A stretch of 64,000 nucleotides of DNA from Acetatifactor aquisgranensis (GCF_943193215.1 NZ_CALPDH010000029.1:1-64000); one strand, 5' to 3'. Counted from the first letter of the stretch, positions 1 through 7,920 are shown. A program made the numbers and translations. Notes: a model not told the origin generated them from the letters alone.

Positions 1-33
1 TTGGCTCATTCATCTGAGATATGAAACTTAAAA

Positions 34-53
34 TTCCTTGATTTTTTAAGGAA
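34..53. repeat. Short inverted repeat at left edge
   Basis: Arms TTCCTT (34-39) and AAGGAA (48-53) flank an 8-nt AT-rich loop. A TTGACA hexamer follows at 60-65. This could be a terminator for a gene left of the window or an operator. The arms are short and chance is possible. Confidence 0.3.
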
Positions 54-86
54 AATCACTTGACATTATAGGGAGGAGGATTTACA

Positions 87-170
87 GTAAAAAAAATAGT
101 AGAGTTTCGTGGATGTTCAAAATCCACCGTTTACAATGTGATAAAAGAGTATAAAAAGAAAGAGAAAAAA
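87..170 (+). pseudogene. Short HTH-like reading frame without a proper start
   Basis: Codons from 87 to the TGA at 168-170 read as a helix-turn-helix-like stretch containing the motif GCSKSTVYNVIKEY, followed by a lysine-rich tail. A strong GGGAGGAGG site lies just before it (71-79), but no ATG, GTG or TTG sits between it and the frame, and a TAG lies in frame at 69-71. It may be a small DNA-binding protein that lost its start, or the tail of a larger gene. The function is unknown. Confidence 0.3.
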
Positions 171-180
171 TGAAAGGGGG

Positions 181-246
181 CTTCTATTTTGGAAAAATCA
201 AACTTCTAATTTGGAAAAAATATGCTCCTATTTTGGAAAACAAAAA
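181..246. repeat. Three 22-bp iteron-like direct repeats
   Basis: Three adjacent units of exactly 22 bp (181-202, 203-224, 225-246) share the core CTNCTANTTTGGAAAA. Exact 22-bp phasing in AT-rich DNA resembles the iterons bound by replication or partition initiators of plasmids and integrative elements. That role is inference: no recognised initiator gene is in view on this side. The repeats lie inside a possible 84-codon frame that looks spurious. Confidence 0.6.
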
Positions 247-424
247 ATGGGTGATTTGCAGAGGGCATGGTGTGGAATTTTATAGTGCTGTAAGGTTGAA
301 ACGGTTCCCAGTTCCCAAAACAGGAGCAATGATTTGGGTGAGAGAAAACATTTGTTCTTTCGCCCTTTCTTTATGTGGTGGAGAGTTATTCATAATGTTA
401 TTGGAAATAGTACCGCAGAAATGA

Positions 425-759
425 CGTTTATTTGATATATAATTGTCCTCCTCCCCTCTAAGAGTGTGATATGAGTGTACTGCTTTACATGATGATTGAC
501 AGGGGAACTTATGGATAATAAGAGTATGGGAAAAGGGTACATATGGGAATATGTAAAGTGTATTTGAAATGTGGTAATGCGTAGAAAACAGGAAAGTATA
601 TTTGAAATCTGTCACACAGAAAAATGAGGGGGGTGCATTGTGGAAGTACAGGTATATTTGAAAGATTGGAAAAGGTTTATTTTTGGGGCTTGTATTCGAT
701 TAGCCCCGGCGTTATGATTCCATTCCAAAATATTTTTAAAGGAAAGGAGTACATAAGAA
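425..759. other. Gene-poor stretch with TATTTGAAA repeats
   Basis: No convincing gene is seen. The 9-mer TATTTGAAA recurs at 561, 599 and 655, in slightly different contexts and with irregular spacing. The stretch ends in the ribosome site of the gene starting at 760. A regulatory role is possible but not shown. Confidence 0.3.
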
Positions 760-1005
760 ATGAAGAAAGAAAAAGTGAGGAGGTATCTCAGACGTGCTGA
801 TGATTACATGGAAGAGATAGAAAGGAAAATGAGGTGCATAGATGGTACTTTGTTTTTTGTGCTGTTGGGTATGGAGAACTTTTACAGACAGGAGAATTGT
901 TACGAGACAGGAATGATGGATACGGTCAGAACATATCTGGAAGTGTTGCGGGCTGGTGATATGGCAGAATTACATAAAACGCTTGATAAGTTGAGAAAAG
1001 TATAA
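760..1005 (+). CDS. Small hypothetical protein (81 aa)
   Basis: A short, charged, mostly helical protein beginning MKKEKVRRYLRRAD, rich in Lys, Arg, Glu and Met. The ATG follows a good GAAAGGAG site at 8-12 nt. No domain is recognised. It converges on the HTH repressor gene and shares a terminator-like hairpin with it. It lies in the AT-rich integrative element, where small conserved proteins of unknown role are common. It is probably a genuine gene because of its ribosome site and the hairpin right after its stop. Confidence 0.6.
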   Translation: MKKEKVRRYLRRADDYMEEIERKMRCIDGTLFFVLLGMENFYRQENCYETGMMDTVRTYLEVLRAGDMAELHKTLDKLRKV

Positions 1006-1007
1006 GA

Positions 1008-1033
1008 GGTACACCCTGCTCATGGGGTGTACC
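1008..1033. terminator. Bidirectional terminator hairpin
   Basis: Perfect 9-bp arms GGTACACCC (1008-1016) and GGGTGTACC (1025-1033) with an 8-nt loop lie between two convergent genes. On the plus strand CTATTGTTTC follows. The position and symmetry fit a shared terminator, although the T-tract is weak. Confidence 0.65.
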
Positions 1034-1327
1034 CTATTGTTTCATTACATCAATTAGATTCTGTAATACAGTCAGTTGCTGTTTATTCAAGCCGGAAGTA
1101 TCAAGGACAGCTTTGTCTCTGGGATAGTCTACCCCAAGGAGATAGTCTGTTGACACATGGTACAGGTTAGCAAGTTTTACAAGGGTTTCCAGTGATGGAG
1201 ATATCTGTTCTGCCTCAAAAGCAGAGACAGCGGAGGAAGAAATGTTAAGCCGTCTGGCAACCTCTGACTGTGAAAGTTTATGTTGTTGACGCAACAGTGT
1301 TAGTTTCTTTGCCAATCCGTATATCAT
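1034..1327 (-). CDS. XRE-family HTH transcriptional regulator
   Basis: A 97-residue protein with a Cro/C1-type helix-turn-helix at about residues 5-60 (core LSQSEVARRLNISSSAVSAF) and a short C-terminal helix. This family represses phage and mobile-element promoters. The ATG at 1327 is chosen because AAGGAG lies about 11 nt upstream; a longer frame to 1390 would place the start beyond that site. It is divergent from the 1468 gene, whose TTGCAG/TATAAT promoter lies in the shared gap, so it may regulate that promoter. The regulatory target is inferred. Confidence 0.8.
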   Translation of the reverse strand: MIYGLAKKLTLLRQQHKLSQSEVARRLNISSSAVSAFEAEQISPSLETLVKLANLYHVSTDYLLGVDYPRDKAVLDTSGLNKQQLTVLQNLIDVMKQ

Positions 1328-1400
1328 GTGTCTGCTGTCTCCTTTTTGTGTATAGCATACAGGAAAGGGCGGAAGTATTGATTGCAACATTAACTAATGA

Positions 1401-1429
1401 TTGCAGACCCTGCCAAAAGGTGCTATAAT
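1401..1429 (+). promoter_or_regulatory. Sigma-A type promoter for the 1468-2645 pair
   Basis: TTGCAG (1401-1406), a 17-bp spacer and a perfect TATAAT (1424-1429) sit upstream of the gene at 1468. It lies between divergent genes, so the HTH protein could act here. Confidence 0.6.
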
Positions 1430-1467
1430 CAACGGTAAATAAACCAGTCAACGAAAGGAAAAAGTAC

Positions 1468-1923
1468 ATGAATACACAGGATATTACAAAAGAACAGTTA
1501 GAGACATTGATACTGATTCGGTCATTGGAGGAATTTGTTACAGACGAGCATGAGAACCTTTCAAGCCTTAGTGAAGTAATCTGGACTTTGGAAGAGAGTT
1601 TATCCGATGAAGAACACAAGCAGCTTGTATCAGATATCTGCAAGCTGACAGAAACAGGTTATCTCCTGTCAGATGGAACAGAGGAACATATAAAAGCTGA
1701 CAGGATACCAGAAGTGGAAGGCATCACTCCAAGAGGGGAAGCTGTGCTTGATGAATTTGAACATGAGATTCAAAAGAAAGTTTCATCTGGTGAGAAAGTC
1801 ATACTTTTTAAGGATTGCAGTCTTTTCAATTTCAGTCTGTTGAGCGAATTGGATGTCAGCGGTGGAGTATTTGATACAGTAGGAAGTCTGTTTAAGTTTA
1901 TAGGAAAGGTGATGAAGAAATGA
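1468..1923 (+). CDS. Hypothetical protein (151 aa), lipoprotein partner
   Basis: An acidic 151-residue protein with no domain I recognise. The first half (about 1-85) is Glu/Leu-rich and helical, with a short winged-helix-like stretch including ITPRGEAVLDEFEHE. It starts after GAAAGGAAAAAG. The stop overlaps the start of the next gene (ATGA at 1920-1923), so it is translationally coupled to the lipoprotein. It has its own promoter at 1401-1429. It may be a regulatory or structural partner of the lipoprotein, but the function is unknown. Confidence 0.65.
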   Translation: MNTQDITKEQLETLILIRSLEEFVTDEHENLSSLSEVIWTLEESLSDEEHKQLVSDICKLTETGYLLSDGTEEHIKADRIPEVEGITPRGEAVLDEFEHEIQKKVSSGEKVILFKDCSLFNFSLLSELDVSGGVFDTVGSLFKFIGKVMKK

Positions 1924-2645
1924 GAAACAGGAAATTATTCAAGTCAGCAATTATTATTACTGCCCTTACATTGTCAATGTGTGGTTGTGGCAAGCAGGCG
2001 GAGCCAGTGAGCGCAGAGCCTACGGAGACAGTAAGTGAGGAAAAACAGGCGGAAAGTGTGGAGAGTTCGGAGAGCATGGAAAGTTCTGAAAGTTCAGAGA
2101 GCAAGGAGCCTACACCCTCTCCCGCTGTTGAGCCTACGGAAAAGCCTGTTGAGGAAAGTGTGGAAAGTACAGAAAATGAAGAAAGTACATCAGAGGTTGA
2201 GAAAAGCCCGGAGGAAGAAAGTTCAGAAGAATCAACAGGCATAGAGATTGTTGAGGAACTTGATTTGCAGATGTACGTTCAGACATCAGCTAATGCAAGG
2301 AGTGGAGATAGTACAGATTTTGAGGTGGTGACAACATTTAGTACGAATACGCAAGTGCATGTGACTGGTAAAACAGCCAATGACTGGTTTAGAGTGGAGC
2401 AGTCTGAAGGTGATGTTTATATCAGTGGCAAGCTGTTAGGTATGGAAAAGGCTGTTGTGCAACAGTCCTCTGGTGGTGGAAGTGGGCAACAGTCTAGCGG
2501 TGGTAACGGTGGTGGCAATGGTGGCGGTGGCAACGATGGTGGTGGCGCACCTGCTGGTGAGCCAGAAATAGGGCATGTAATGGGTCAGGATCAATACGGA
2601 AATGATGCAGTATACGGTGGTGTAATAGACTATTCAGGATTTTAA
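1920..2645 (+). CDS. SH3-domain lipoprotein of the integrative element
   Basis: A 241-residue secreted lipoprotein. A signal peptide with hydrophobic core (about 8-20) ends in LSMCGC, so Cys21 or Cys23 would be lipidated. A long Ser/Glu-rich low-complexity stalk (about 28-110) follows. A bacterial SH3-like domain (about 115-180, with SANARSGDSTDFEVV and WFRVEQ) usually binds peptidoglycan. A Gly-rich linker and a short tail complete it. It overlaps the preceding gene by four bases. The layout suggests a surface protein reaching through the cell wall, perhaps in cell contact or exclusion. That role is inferred. Confidence 0.75.
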   Translation: MRNRKLFKSAIIITALTLSMCGCGKQAEPVSAEPTETVSEEKQAESVESSESMESSESSESKEPTPSPAVEPTEKPVEESVESTENEESTSEVEKSPEEESSEESTGIEIVEELDLQMYVQTSANARSGDSTDFEVVTTFSTNTQVHVTGKTANDWFRVEQSEGDVYISGKLLGMEKAVVQQSSGGGSGQQSSGGNGGGNGGGGNDGGGAPAGEPEIGHVMGQDQYGNDAVYGGVIDYSGF

Positions 2646-2661
2646 TTAAATAACAATCCGT

Positions 2662-2693
2662 TACAGGGTCAGCATCTAATTGTTGACCCTGTA
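2662..2693 (+). terminator. Hairpin after the lipoprotein gene
   Basis: Perfect 10-bp arms TACAGGGTCA (2662-2671) and TGACCCTGTA (2684-2693) with a 12-nt loop lie 17 bp past the lipoprotein stop. The T-tract is poor (CAAACTTCTT), so termination may be partial. Confidence 0.55.
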
Positions 2694-3060
2694 CAAACTT
2701 CTTACTCACATGAGCGATTTCTGTTAATAAGATTGATAAATACATATCTGCTGTACAGTGTGTAAAAATTGATATGCTGTATCTGTTTATCTGTGCTATC
2801 TGAAAAAATTCCTTATGAAAAAATAGCAACAATCAACATATAAAAATGGGCTGTACATTATGGGAAAATTGAGTTGTACAAGTTGATAAAAAAATCTGGC
2901 TTATCAGTATACATTAGGCTGTCTCCCGCATTATGTTGATAAAGTATGTCTGGAAGATAATTTCATTATGAGTAAAATGTGGATTCATACATTGTATAAA
3001 ATATAAGAGTTCCTTAATTTTATAGACTTAAAAGTGCACCTTAAAAATACCATAAAAAGG
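2694..3060. other. AT-rich intergenic region
   Basis: About 370 bp without a convincing gene. It is AT-rich and contains no strong hairpin. It leads into the inverted repeat at 3061-3103 that overlaps the next gene's start. A promoter for that gene probably lies here, but none stands out clearly. Confidence 0.3.
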
Positions 3061-3103
3061 GCATGACCTCCAATGGAAAATAAAAAGCGATTGGAGGTCA
3101 TGC
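3061..3103 (+). promoter_or_regulatory. 13-bp inverted repeat over ribosome site of SprT-like gene
   Basis: Perfect arms GCATGACCTCCAA (3061-3073) and TTGGAGGTCATGC (3091-3103) with a 17-nt loop. The right arm contains the GGAGG site (3093-3097) and an ATG (3100-3102), three bases before the likely start at 3106. In RNA this would hide the ribosome site. In DNA it could be an operator. Confidence 0.75.
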
Positions 3104-3105
3104 TT

Positions 3106-3789
3106 ATGTTATCAGAACATAATGAGTTTTTGGAAAGGGCATATCGGATATTGAACAAGGTTTATTTTGAGGATAAGTTACCGGAGGCAGTTATAACTAT
3201 ACAATCTTCTCAACGTGCATACGGTCATATTACAGTGGGGAAAGTCTGGCAGGACAACTGGGATTCCTACCACGAAATCAATATATCTGCTGAATACCTT
3301 AACAGACCAGTTGAAAATATTATTGCTACTCTTTTGCATGAGTGCTGTCATTTGTACGCTATGGAAAACAATATAAAAGATACGTCAAATAATTATCGGT
3401 ATCATAATAAGAGGTTTAAAGAGATTGCGGAAAAGAGAGATTTAAAAATCAGTTACCATGAGAGTACAGGTTGGAGCGTGACGGAGCCAACAGAAAAACT
3501 GATAGAAACAATAAAAAAATATAATCTGGATTCTCAAATAGATTATGTGCGTAAAGGTGCCTTTGAGTGGACTGGTGGGGATGCTGAAAGTGACGGAGAT
3601 AATGGAAATGGTTTAACAGGAACAAAAGGGAAAAAGCCTAAAAAGAAATCAAGTACAAGAAAATATATATGTCCTAAATGTGGTAATTCTGTGAGGGCTA
3701 CAAAAGATGTAAATATTGCATGTCTTGATTGTATGGTGCAGATGGTGAAAGAGGAACAGGAATCAAAAAATCCTCTACAAATGCCCTGA
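3106..3789 (+). CDS. SprT-like zinc metallopeptidase-domain protein
   Basis: A 227-residue protein with a SprT-like domain at about 1-140. The zinc motif HECCH (in LLHECCHLYAME) lies near residue 77, and a further histidine follows in YHNKRF. The C-terminal part has a basic linker (KGKKPKKKSS) and a Cys4 zinc ribbon (CPKCGN then CLDC). SprT/Spartan proteins cut DNA-protein crosslinks or bind DNA. Copies on integrative elements are common, but their substrate is not known. The ATG at 3106 is preferred because GGAGG lies 8 nt upstream; an in-frame ATG at 3073 lies before that site. Confidence 0.8.
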   Translation: MLSEHNEFLERAYRILNKVYFEDKLPEAVITIQSSQRAYGHITVGKVWQDNWDSYHEINISAEYLNRPVENIIATLLHECCHLYAMENNIKDTSNNYRYHNKRFKEIAEKRDLKISYHESTGWSVTEPTEKLIETIKKYNLDSQIDYVRKGAFEWTGGDAESDGDNGNGLTGTKGKKPKKKSSTRKYICPKCGNSVRATKDVNIACLDCMVQMVKEEQESKNPLQMP

Positions 3790-3915
3790 AAATCAGTGTT
3801 TTCATGTGGTTTATCTCCTTGCATTCCGTCAATAGATTTATCGTGTAATCAGCGTTAAGATGTAATTGAAGTTAAGGAAATAAATAATAAAACATAAGAA
3901 AGAGAGGAAAACAAA

Positions 3916-4473
3916 ATGTGTAAAATGAGAGTTGTAGTAAGAAGGGAAATGCTGGGAGCAAGGGAGCAGGCATGGAGCGTATGGAACGGTAAAGAGGTCA
4001 TGGAGTACACTGGAAACCAGATCAAGGGCATGTTAAAGTCCGGTCAGAAAGTTTGTGGTCTGACAGTGAAAGACAATGAACTGGTGTCGGATGCGGAGGG
4101 ATTTTTCACAACAAACATTATGGAGCATCGGTATTGCGGAAACTTTACTCCCATGATTGAAAATGAAAGCGTCATGGCGAATGTGTTCTATATCGTAATC
4201 GGCAGTCATGAGGAAAAGGGAGTTACATATTATGACTGCATCTCAACAAAATTCGAGCAGACGGCATTCAATGAGTCGGACGTAAGGGCATACCTTCGGC
4301 TGGGAATTATTTCCGGCGGTGCAAGGCTGACTGATGATAAGATTGAGCTGGCTCCTCTGGAATATGAGAAAGCAGAGGAAACAAAGCAGGCAGAGAAAAA
4401 AGAGGGTGGTGAGAAAAAGAATAAGGGTTCTGGAAGAGTTCAGGGGCGTCCATTGGAAACAGTGGGCGCCTGA
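3916..4473 (+). CDS. Hypothetical element protein (185 aa)
   Basis: A soluble 185-residue protein with no domain I recognise. About 1-150 looks folded, with alternating strands and helices and several aromatic residues. The tail (about 155-185) is highly charged, with repeated Lys/Glu such as EKKEGGEKKNKG. The start follows AGAGAGGAAAACAAA. A run of three small genes follows on the same strand. It resembles the conserved unknown proteins of gut conjugative elements in composition and context only. Confidence 0.6.
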   Translation: MCKMRVVVRREMLGAREQAWSVWNGKEVMEYTGNQIKGMLKSGQKVCGLTVKDNELVSDAEGFFTTNIMEHRYCGNFTPMIENESVMANVFYIVIGSHEEKGVTYYDCISTKFEQTAFNESDVRAYLRLGIISGGARLTDDKIELAPLEYEKAEETKQAEKKEGGEKKNKGSGRVQGRPLETVGA

Positions 4474-4491
4474 TTGATTAAGGGGTTTAAA

Positions 4492-4515
4492 GAGGTTCCA
4501 GAGGGTTCCAGAGAG
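4492..4515 (+). repeat. Short tandem GGTTCCAGAG repeat
   Basis: The 10-mer GGTTCCAGAG occurs twice head to tail just before the gene at 4539, followed by purine-rich GAGAGG copies. It may be a slippage product near the ribosome site. Low significance. Confidence 0.35.
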
Positions 4516-4538
4516 GATTTAGAGAGGTGCATGGAGAA

Positions 4539-4727
4539 ATGATTGAACTGTATAAAGGATATGAAATAAAGGTATTCTGGAGCAACATTGAAAAGGGATA
4601 TGTATTTTGTGTTTTCAGTATGGACGGTGAGGGCATCATGGAAAGCAGTCCTTATTTTTATGAGGAAAACGCATTGTTGGGAGCGAAGGAAACCATAGAA
4701 AGAATTATTCAAAAAAAGGGGAAATGA
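4539..4727 (+). CDS. Small hypothetical protein (62 aa)
   Basis: A compact protein beginning MIELYKGYEIKVFW, probably a small alpha/beta fold, with no recognised family. Two starts are possible: ATG at 4527 (GAGAGG only 3 nt away) and ATG at 4539 (GAGAGG at 11 nt). I prefer 4539. The stop overlaps the next start (ATGA at 4724-4727), so it is probably co-translated with the small membrane protein. Confidence 0.55.
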   Translation: MIELYKGYEIKVFWSNIEKGYVFCVFSMDGEGIMESSPYFYEENALLGAKETIERIIQKKGK

Positions 4728-4879
4728 GTATGTGCATGGATTGTCAAATTTCAATTATAATAATCAGTCTGGTGCTTGTGAGTATCTGCTGTATTATCTG
4801 GTTATTCAAAGAGTTTACAGGTCTGATAAAGTGGATGGTGGCAAGGGCATTAAAAGAGTTGGAAGAGGATGATGAATAA
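4724..4879 (+). CDS. Small single-pass membrane protein (51 aa)
   Basis: The frame runs from the ATG at 4724, overlapping the previous stop, to a TAA at 4877-4879. It encodes 51 residues: a short Cys-containing head, a hydrophobic segment at about 9-28 (with ISIIIISLVLVSICCIIWLF) and an amphipathic, acidic tail ending ELEEDDE. A hairpin-like inverted sequence follows its stop at about 4897-4931. The hydrophobic segment, the coupled start and the position in the run make a real gene likely. It could be a membrane partner for a neighbour; the function is unknown. Confidence 0.6.
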   Translation: MSMCMDCQISIIIISLVLVSICCIIWLFKEFTGLIKWMVARALKELEEDDE

Positions 4880-5041
4880 ATAAGGTGTCATTTTCTAAAA
4901 TGGTTTATCTGATAAAAAGGATAAGCCATTTTTTATGTCTGGCTGTATTCAGTGGAAATTATTCATAGTGTCATATCAGAATACATGGAAGTGAAAAGGG
5001 GGTGTAATTAAAAAATAATTTTTGAAAGGAGAAAGAAACAT

Positions 5042-5254
5042 ATGAAGCATGAGTTTAAACAAGGATTCAGAATAGGCGGTGAGGGTGGAACAGCCGTTAC
5101 TTACCAGTTGGTCATACTTGTAGAAAATATTGACTGCCTGCCAGTATACAGGCTGTCGCAAGCGGTCGGGAGGGAGTTTCAGCAAATTCTCTCGGAGCAG
5201 TACGGAGCGGAGAAAGGAGGGCTTGATGGATGGGAAATACATCATTTCGATTAG
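5042..5254 (+). CDS. Small hypothetical protein (70 aa)
   Basis: A 70-residue protein beginning MKHEFKQGFRIGGEGG, behind a good GAAAGGAG site at 5029-5034. The N-terminal half looks like beta strands (TAVTYQLVILVENI), the rest helical. No family is recognised. It overlaps the start region of the next small frame by about 25 bp, which suggests coupling. Its purine-rich end carries the ribosome site of the next gene. Confidence 0.5.
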   Translation: MKHEFKQGFRIGGEGGTAVTYQLVILVENIDCLPVYRLSQAVGREFQQILSEQYGAEKGGLDGWEIHHFD

Positions 5255-5427
5255 TACCCAAAATAGAGGGGAACAAGATAGGTATTTTCCTCGTTGTGCC
5301 ATCTATGGGGCAGAGCCGACAGGTGGCATATCTGGAAGTTCCTGACGATTGCCAGTTAAATGACAATATGGAACTTGCCAATGAGGTATGTACCGCATAC
5401 AGAAAACGGTTGCGGAAAAGTATCTGA
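5230..5427 (+). CDS. Small hypothetical protein (65 aa)
   Basis: A 65-residue protein with GIFLVVPSMG and YLEVPDD stretches suggestive of beta strands. GGAGGG at 5216-5221 lies 8 nt before the ATG at 5230. Another ATG at 5226, in a different frame, would give only a 39-residue peptide, so 5230 is preferred. It overlaps the 5042 gene. No function can be assigned. Confidence 0.45.
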   Translation: MGNTSFRLVPKIEGNKIGIFLVVPSMGQSRQVAYLEVPDDCQLNDNMELANEVCTAYRKRLRKSI

Positions 5428-6335
5428 ATACAAAAAGGCAGTTGCTTACAGGGTGGCTGTCTTTTTTCATGTGTACGTTTATGGAGAAAATAAATGGATA
5501 GGTTTGATTCTGCATTTTATGTCATGTGTATGTTTTTTGCATTTCTGAATACGGATATCATGAATTTTATAAATTTTTCTAAAATTGTAAGTTTGGGCTG
5601 AAAGTGATGGATATATATTTTTGTGAAAAAGTAGATGGATAAAGGTTTTCTGCGTGGATATAAATTTTTGTATGGGACAGGTGGATTGCATGGGGATAAA
5701 TGAAAGAGGGGGCTTTGTATGGACTGGTTAGGAAAACAGGGGGCAGTCTGGCTGATGATGGTTTAAAGGTTTGTAGTTGACTGCATGATATAGGTTTGTT
5801 GATATGGATATCCCGGTCATGGAGATTGAGGGAGTTATTGAGAATGACTATAAAGGAATACATATCAAGAAATCAGTATTTATAAAAAAGAGATTCCTAT
5901 GGGGAAGCCAATGTCTGCATATGAGGGGTAACAGGTTCAGAAGAAAAAGAAAAGTTCAATGATAAGCAGGAGTTGCAGGCAGTTGATTTTTTTAAATGGA
6001 TTCATTTTTTTAACAAGTTGGAAAAAGCATGTGGCATAGCAAGAAAATGATAGAGATTAGATGATTGGTGAATATTTTACAATTACAAAACAAAAAATGC
6101 GTGTAGAATGGTGATATTTGCCACAACATACGTTTGGGTTGTGCGTATTGCACAAAAATAGAACCTGTGTTCTAAAATGTATGTATTTCAATTCTCTGAT
6201 ATCTGCATATCAAAACAAAACATAATGTATACGCAAAATTATAGATTTTTTGGGATTTTGCAAGATTGTGTTTCTGCGAATGGACTTTGTCCTTGAAAAC
6301 TGGTAGTATGTTTCCAGAATTAAGGAGGAAACAAA
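5428..6335. other. Long AT-rich non-coding region
   Basis: About 900 bp without a convincing gene on either strand; short frames lack ribosome sites and protein-like composition. It contains nested short inverted repeats around 6122-6155 and ends with the leader of the 6336 gene. The size and AT content would allow an origin, a transfer site or an untranslated RNA, but none is demonstrated. Confidence 0.4.
6122..6155. repeat. Nested inverted repeats upstream of 6336 gene
   Basis: CACAAC (6122-6127) pairs with GTTGTG (6138-6143). The overlapping TTGTGC (6139-6144) pairs with GCACAA (6150-6155) over a 5-nt loop. The two hairpins share bases, so they are alternative structures. A short GAAC/GTTC dyad follows. 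It could be an operator or part of an origin. Confidence 0.45.
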
Positions 6336-7016
6336 ATGGATAACAGCAAAAACAACTATATCATACTTTTCGAAAAAAAACAACACAAAATTTTGGGACG
6401 TGTTGAAAGGGATAAAGCAACTTTGCGATTGTCTGCGCTGGTGGCAGTGCAAATACCAGACGGCAGAGTTTCTGATAGTGTCGTGATTCAAAAAAGCAAA
6501 ATTATGAATCACGGAACAGGAGCGCTGGACTGGCTTAAAGGCTATGCGGCAACGTTTTGTGATGAGGATTTAAAAATCATAAAACGAGAAATAGAAAGCC
6601 TTTTGACAAAGCTACCAGAAGATATACTGGAAACGTCAGACAAAGTTACGAAAGACGAAGTTTTTGAGAAGCTGCAGGAGTTTTTGAAAAATCGCATAAA
6701 CGAATTGATAAAAACAGAGGGAGGAACGTTTATAGTTCCTGACTGTTTCACGAAAGAGAATAAAGTGTATGTCAGAACAACCTCATTTTCTTCATTCATT
6801 TCTGAAAACAGGGAAATGGGTTGGAGCCGCATTGAGGTTTTGAAAATGTTAAAGCGGAATGGGATTTTAGAAAATGGAAAGGGCAGAACATATGACAAGA
6901 AAGTAAAAGTCAATGGAATCCCTACGAACTATTATGTGATAAGGATTCCTTTAGATGAAAATGGAAATGTAATTATTGATGATGCCGACGAAAGTATCAA
7001 TATCAACGAATTATAA
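6336..7016 (+). CDS. Element protein with primase/DUF927-like C-terminus
   Basis: A 226-residue protein starting after AAGGAGG. The first 60 residues look like a small beta-rich domain, the middle (about 65-125) is charged and helical. The C-terminal part (about 130-215) resembles the winged-helix tail of DUF927/primase-helicase proteins, with IEVLKMLKRNGILENGKGRT and a YYVIRIP strand. It may be a remnant or stand-alone version of that module, acting in replication of the element. The likeness is by eye, so the function is uncertain. It lies 17 bp before the methyltransferase, in the same unit. Confidence 0.5.
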   Translation: MDNSKNNYIILFEKKQHKILGRVERDKATLRLSALVAVQIPDGRVSDSVVIQKSKIMNHGTGALDWLKGYAATFCDEDLKIIKREIESLLTKLPEDILETSDKVTKDEVFEKLQEFLKNRINELIKTEGGTFIVPDCFTKENKVYVRTTSFSSFISENREMGWSRIEVLKMLKRNGILENGKGRTYDKKVKVNGIPTNYYVIRIPLDENGNVIIDDADESININEL

Positions 7017-7033
7017 GAGGGAGGTAATATATA

Positions 7034-7918
7034 ATGAACAGGTTTTTTCGTTGGTACGGGGGAAAAATCCGTATGTTGGAAAAACTGGAAGCCCTCATTC
7101 CGGAACATAAAATTTATCTGGAGCCTTTTGTTGGCTCCGGAGCGTTAGCTTTGAATCACATCAGGAGTCCAGTGGAGATAATTAACGATCTGGATGGGGA
7201 TATAGCCAATCTGTTTGCGGTTATGGCAGACAGAGAAAAGGGAAAGGAGCTGATAAAAAGACTATTAAACGTTCCCTACGACAGGAAGCTGTTCAATGTC
7301 GTAAGGGAAGAACAAAAGCACAATTTCATAGGGTACAACAGCATTGAAAAAGCTGTCTTGACTTACATAATGATAAGCCAGAGTTTCAACGCTGCCAGAA
7401 GTTCATTTAGCAAAGGGGGATATGCAAGTACTGAATTATATCATCAGGATATGCTTGACAATCTGCCAGGAGTATATGAACGTCTGGAACATGTTAAGAT
7501 TTTCAATGTAGATGCTTTAGATTTATTAGAGTGCTACGTTGACAATGAAAAAGTATTTGCATTTCTTGATCCACCCTACCGCCACGATTTGAGAGGGAAA
7601 AATGCAAATAAAATATACAAATGTGAATTATCAGAAATACAACAGATAAGATTATTAAAGATAATAAGGAACGCAAAAGCAAAGATTTTGCTGTGTGGAT
7701 ATAAAGCAGAAAAAGGAACAGACCTTTATGATGCTTATCTTCTGCCTTATGGGTGGAAGTGCTACAAGCTGATGGATGTTCCAAAATCAGCGCAAAACAA
7801 AGCTACAAGAGATATTGCAACAGAATATGTCTGGTGCAATTACGAACTTCCGATTTGGTCAGGCTATTATATTAGTCTGAAAGAATATTCAACATTAAAT
7901 AGTATTGGAGGTTCGTAA
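7034..7918 (+). CDS. D12-class DNA adenine methyltransferase
   Basis: A 294-residue N6-adenine DNA methyltransferase of the Dam/D12 class. RWYGGK (residues 6-11) and FVGSG (about 34-38) form the AdoMet pocket, and the catalytic motif DPPY is near 180. The length matches Dam-type enzymes. There is no restriction enzyme gene beside it, so it is probably an orphan that protects the element or marks its DNA. GGGAGG lies 9 nt upstream. The xis gene follows after 2 bp. The recognition site cannot be read from the sequence. Confidence 0.9.
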   Translation: MNRFFRWYGGKIRMLEKLEALIPEHKIYLEPFVGSGALALNHIRSPVEIINDLDGDIANLFAVMADREKGKELIKRLLNVPYDRKLFNVVREEQKHNFIGYNSIEKAVLTYIMISQSFNAARSSFSKGGYASTELYHQDMLDNLPGVYERLEHVKIFNVDALDLLECYVDNEKVFAFLDPPYRHDLRGKNANKIYKCELSEIQQIRLLKIIRNAKAKILLCGYKAEKGTDLYDAYLLPYGWKCYKLMDVPKSAQNKATRDIATEYVWCNYELPIWSGYYISLKEYSTLNSIGGS

Positions 7919-7920
7919 GC

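Noticed and set aside
170..424. Possible 84-codon gene on the plus strand
   Set aside because: It runs over the 22-bp iteron repeats, has no good ribosome site and its composition looks translated from repeats.
280..615. Possible 111-codon gene on the minus strand
   Set aside because: No ribosome site, unusual His/Ser-rich composition, and no family resemblance.
5130..5345. Alternative 71-codon frame overlapping two small genes
   Set aside because: Less protein-like than the two overlapping frames, and its start lacks a ribosome site.
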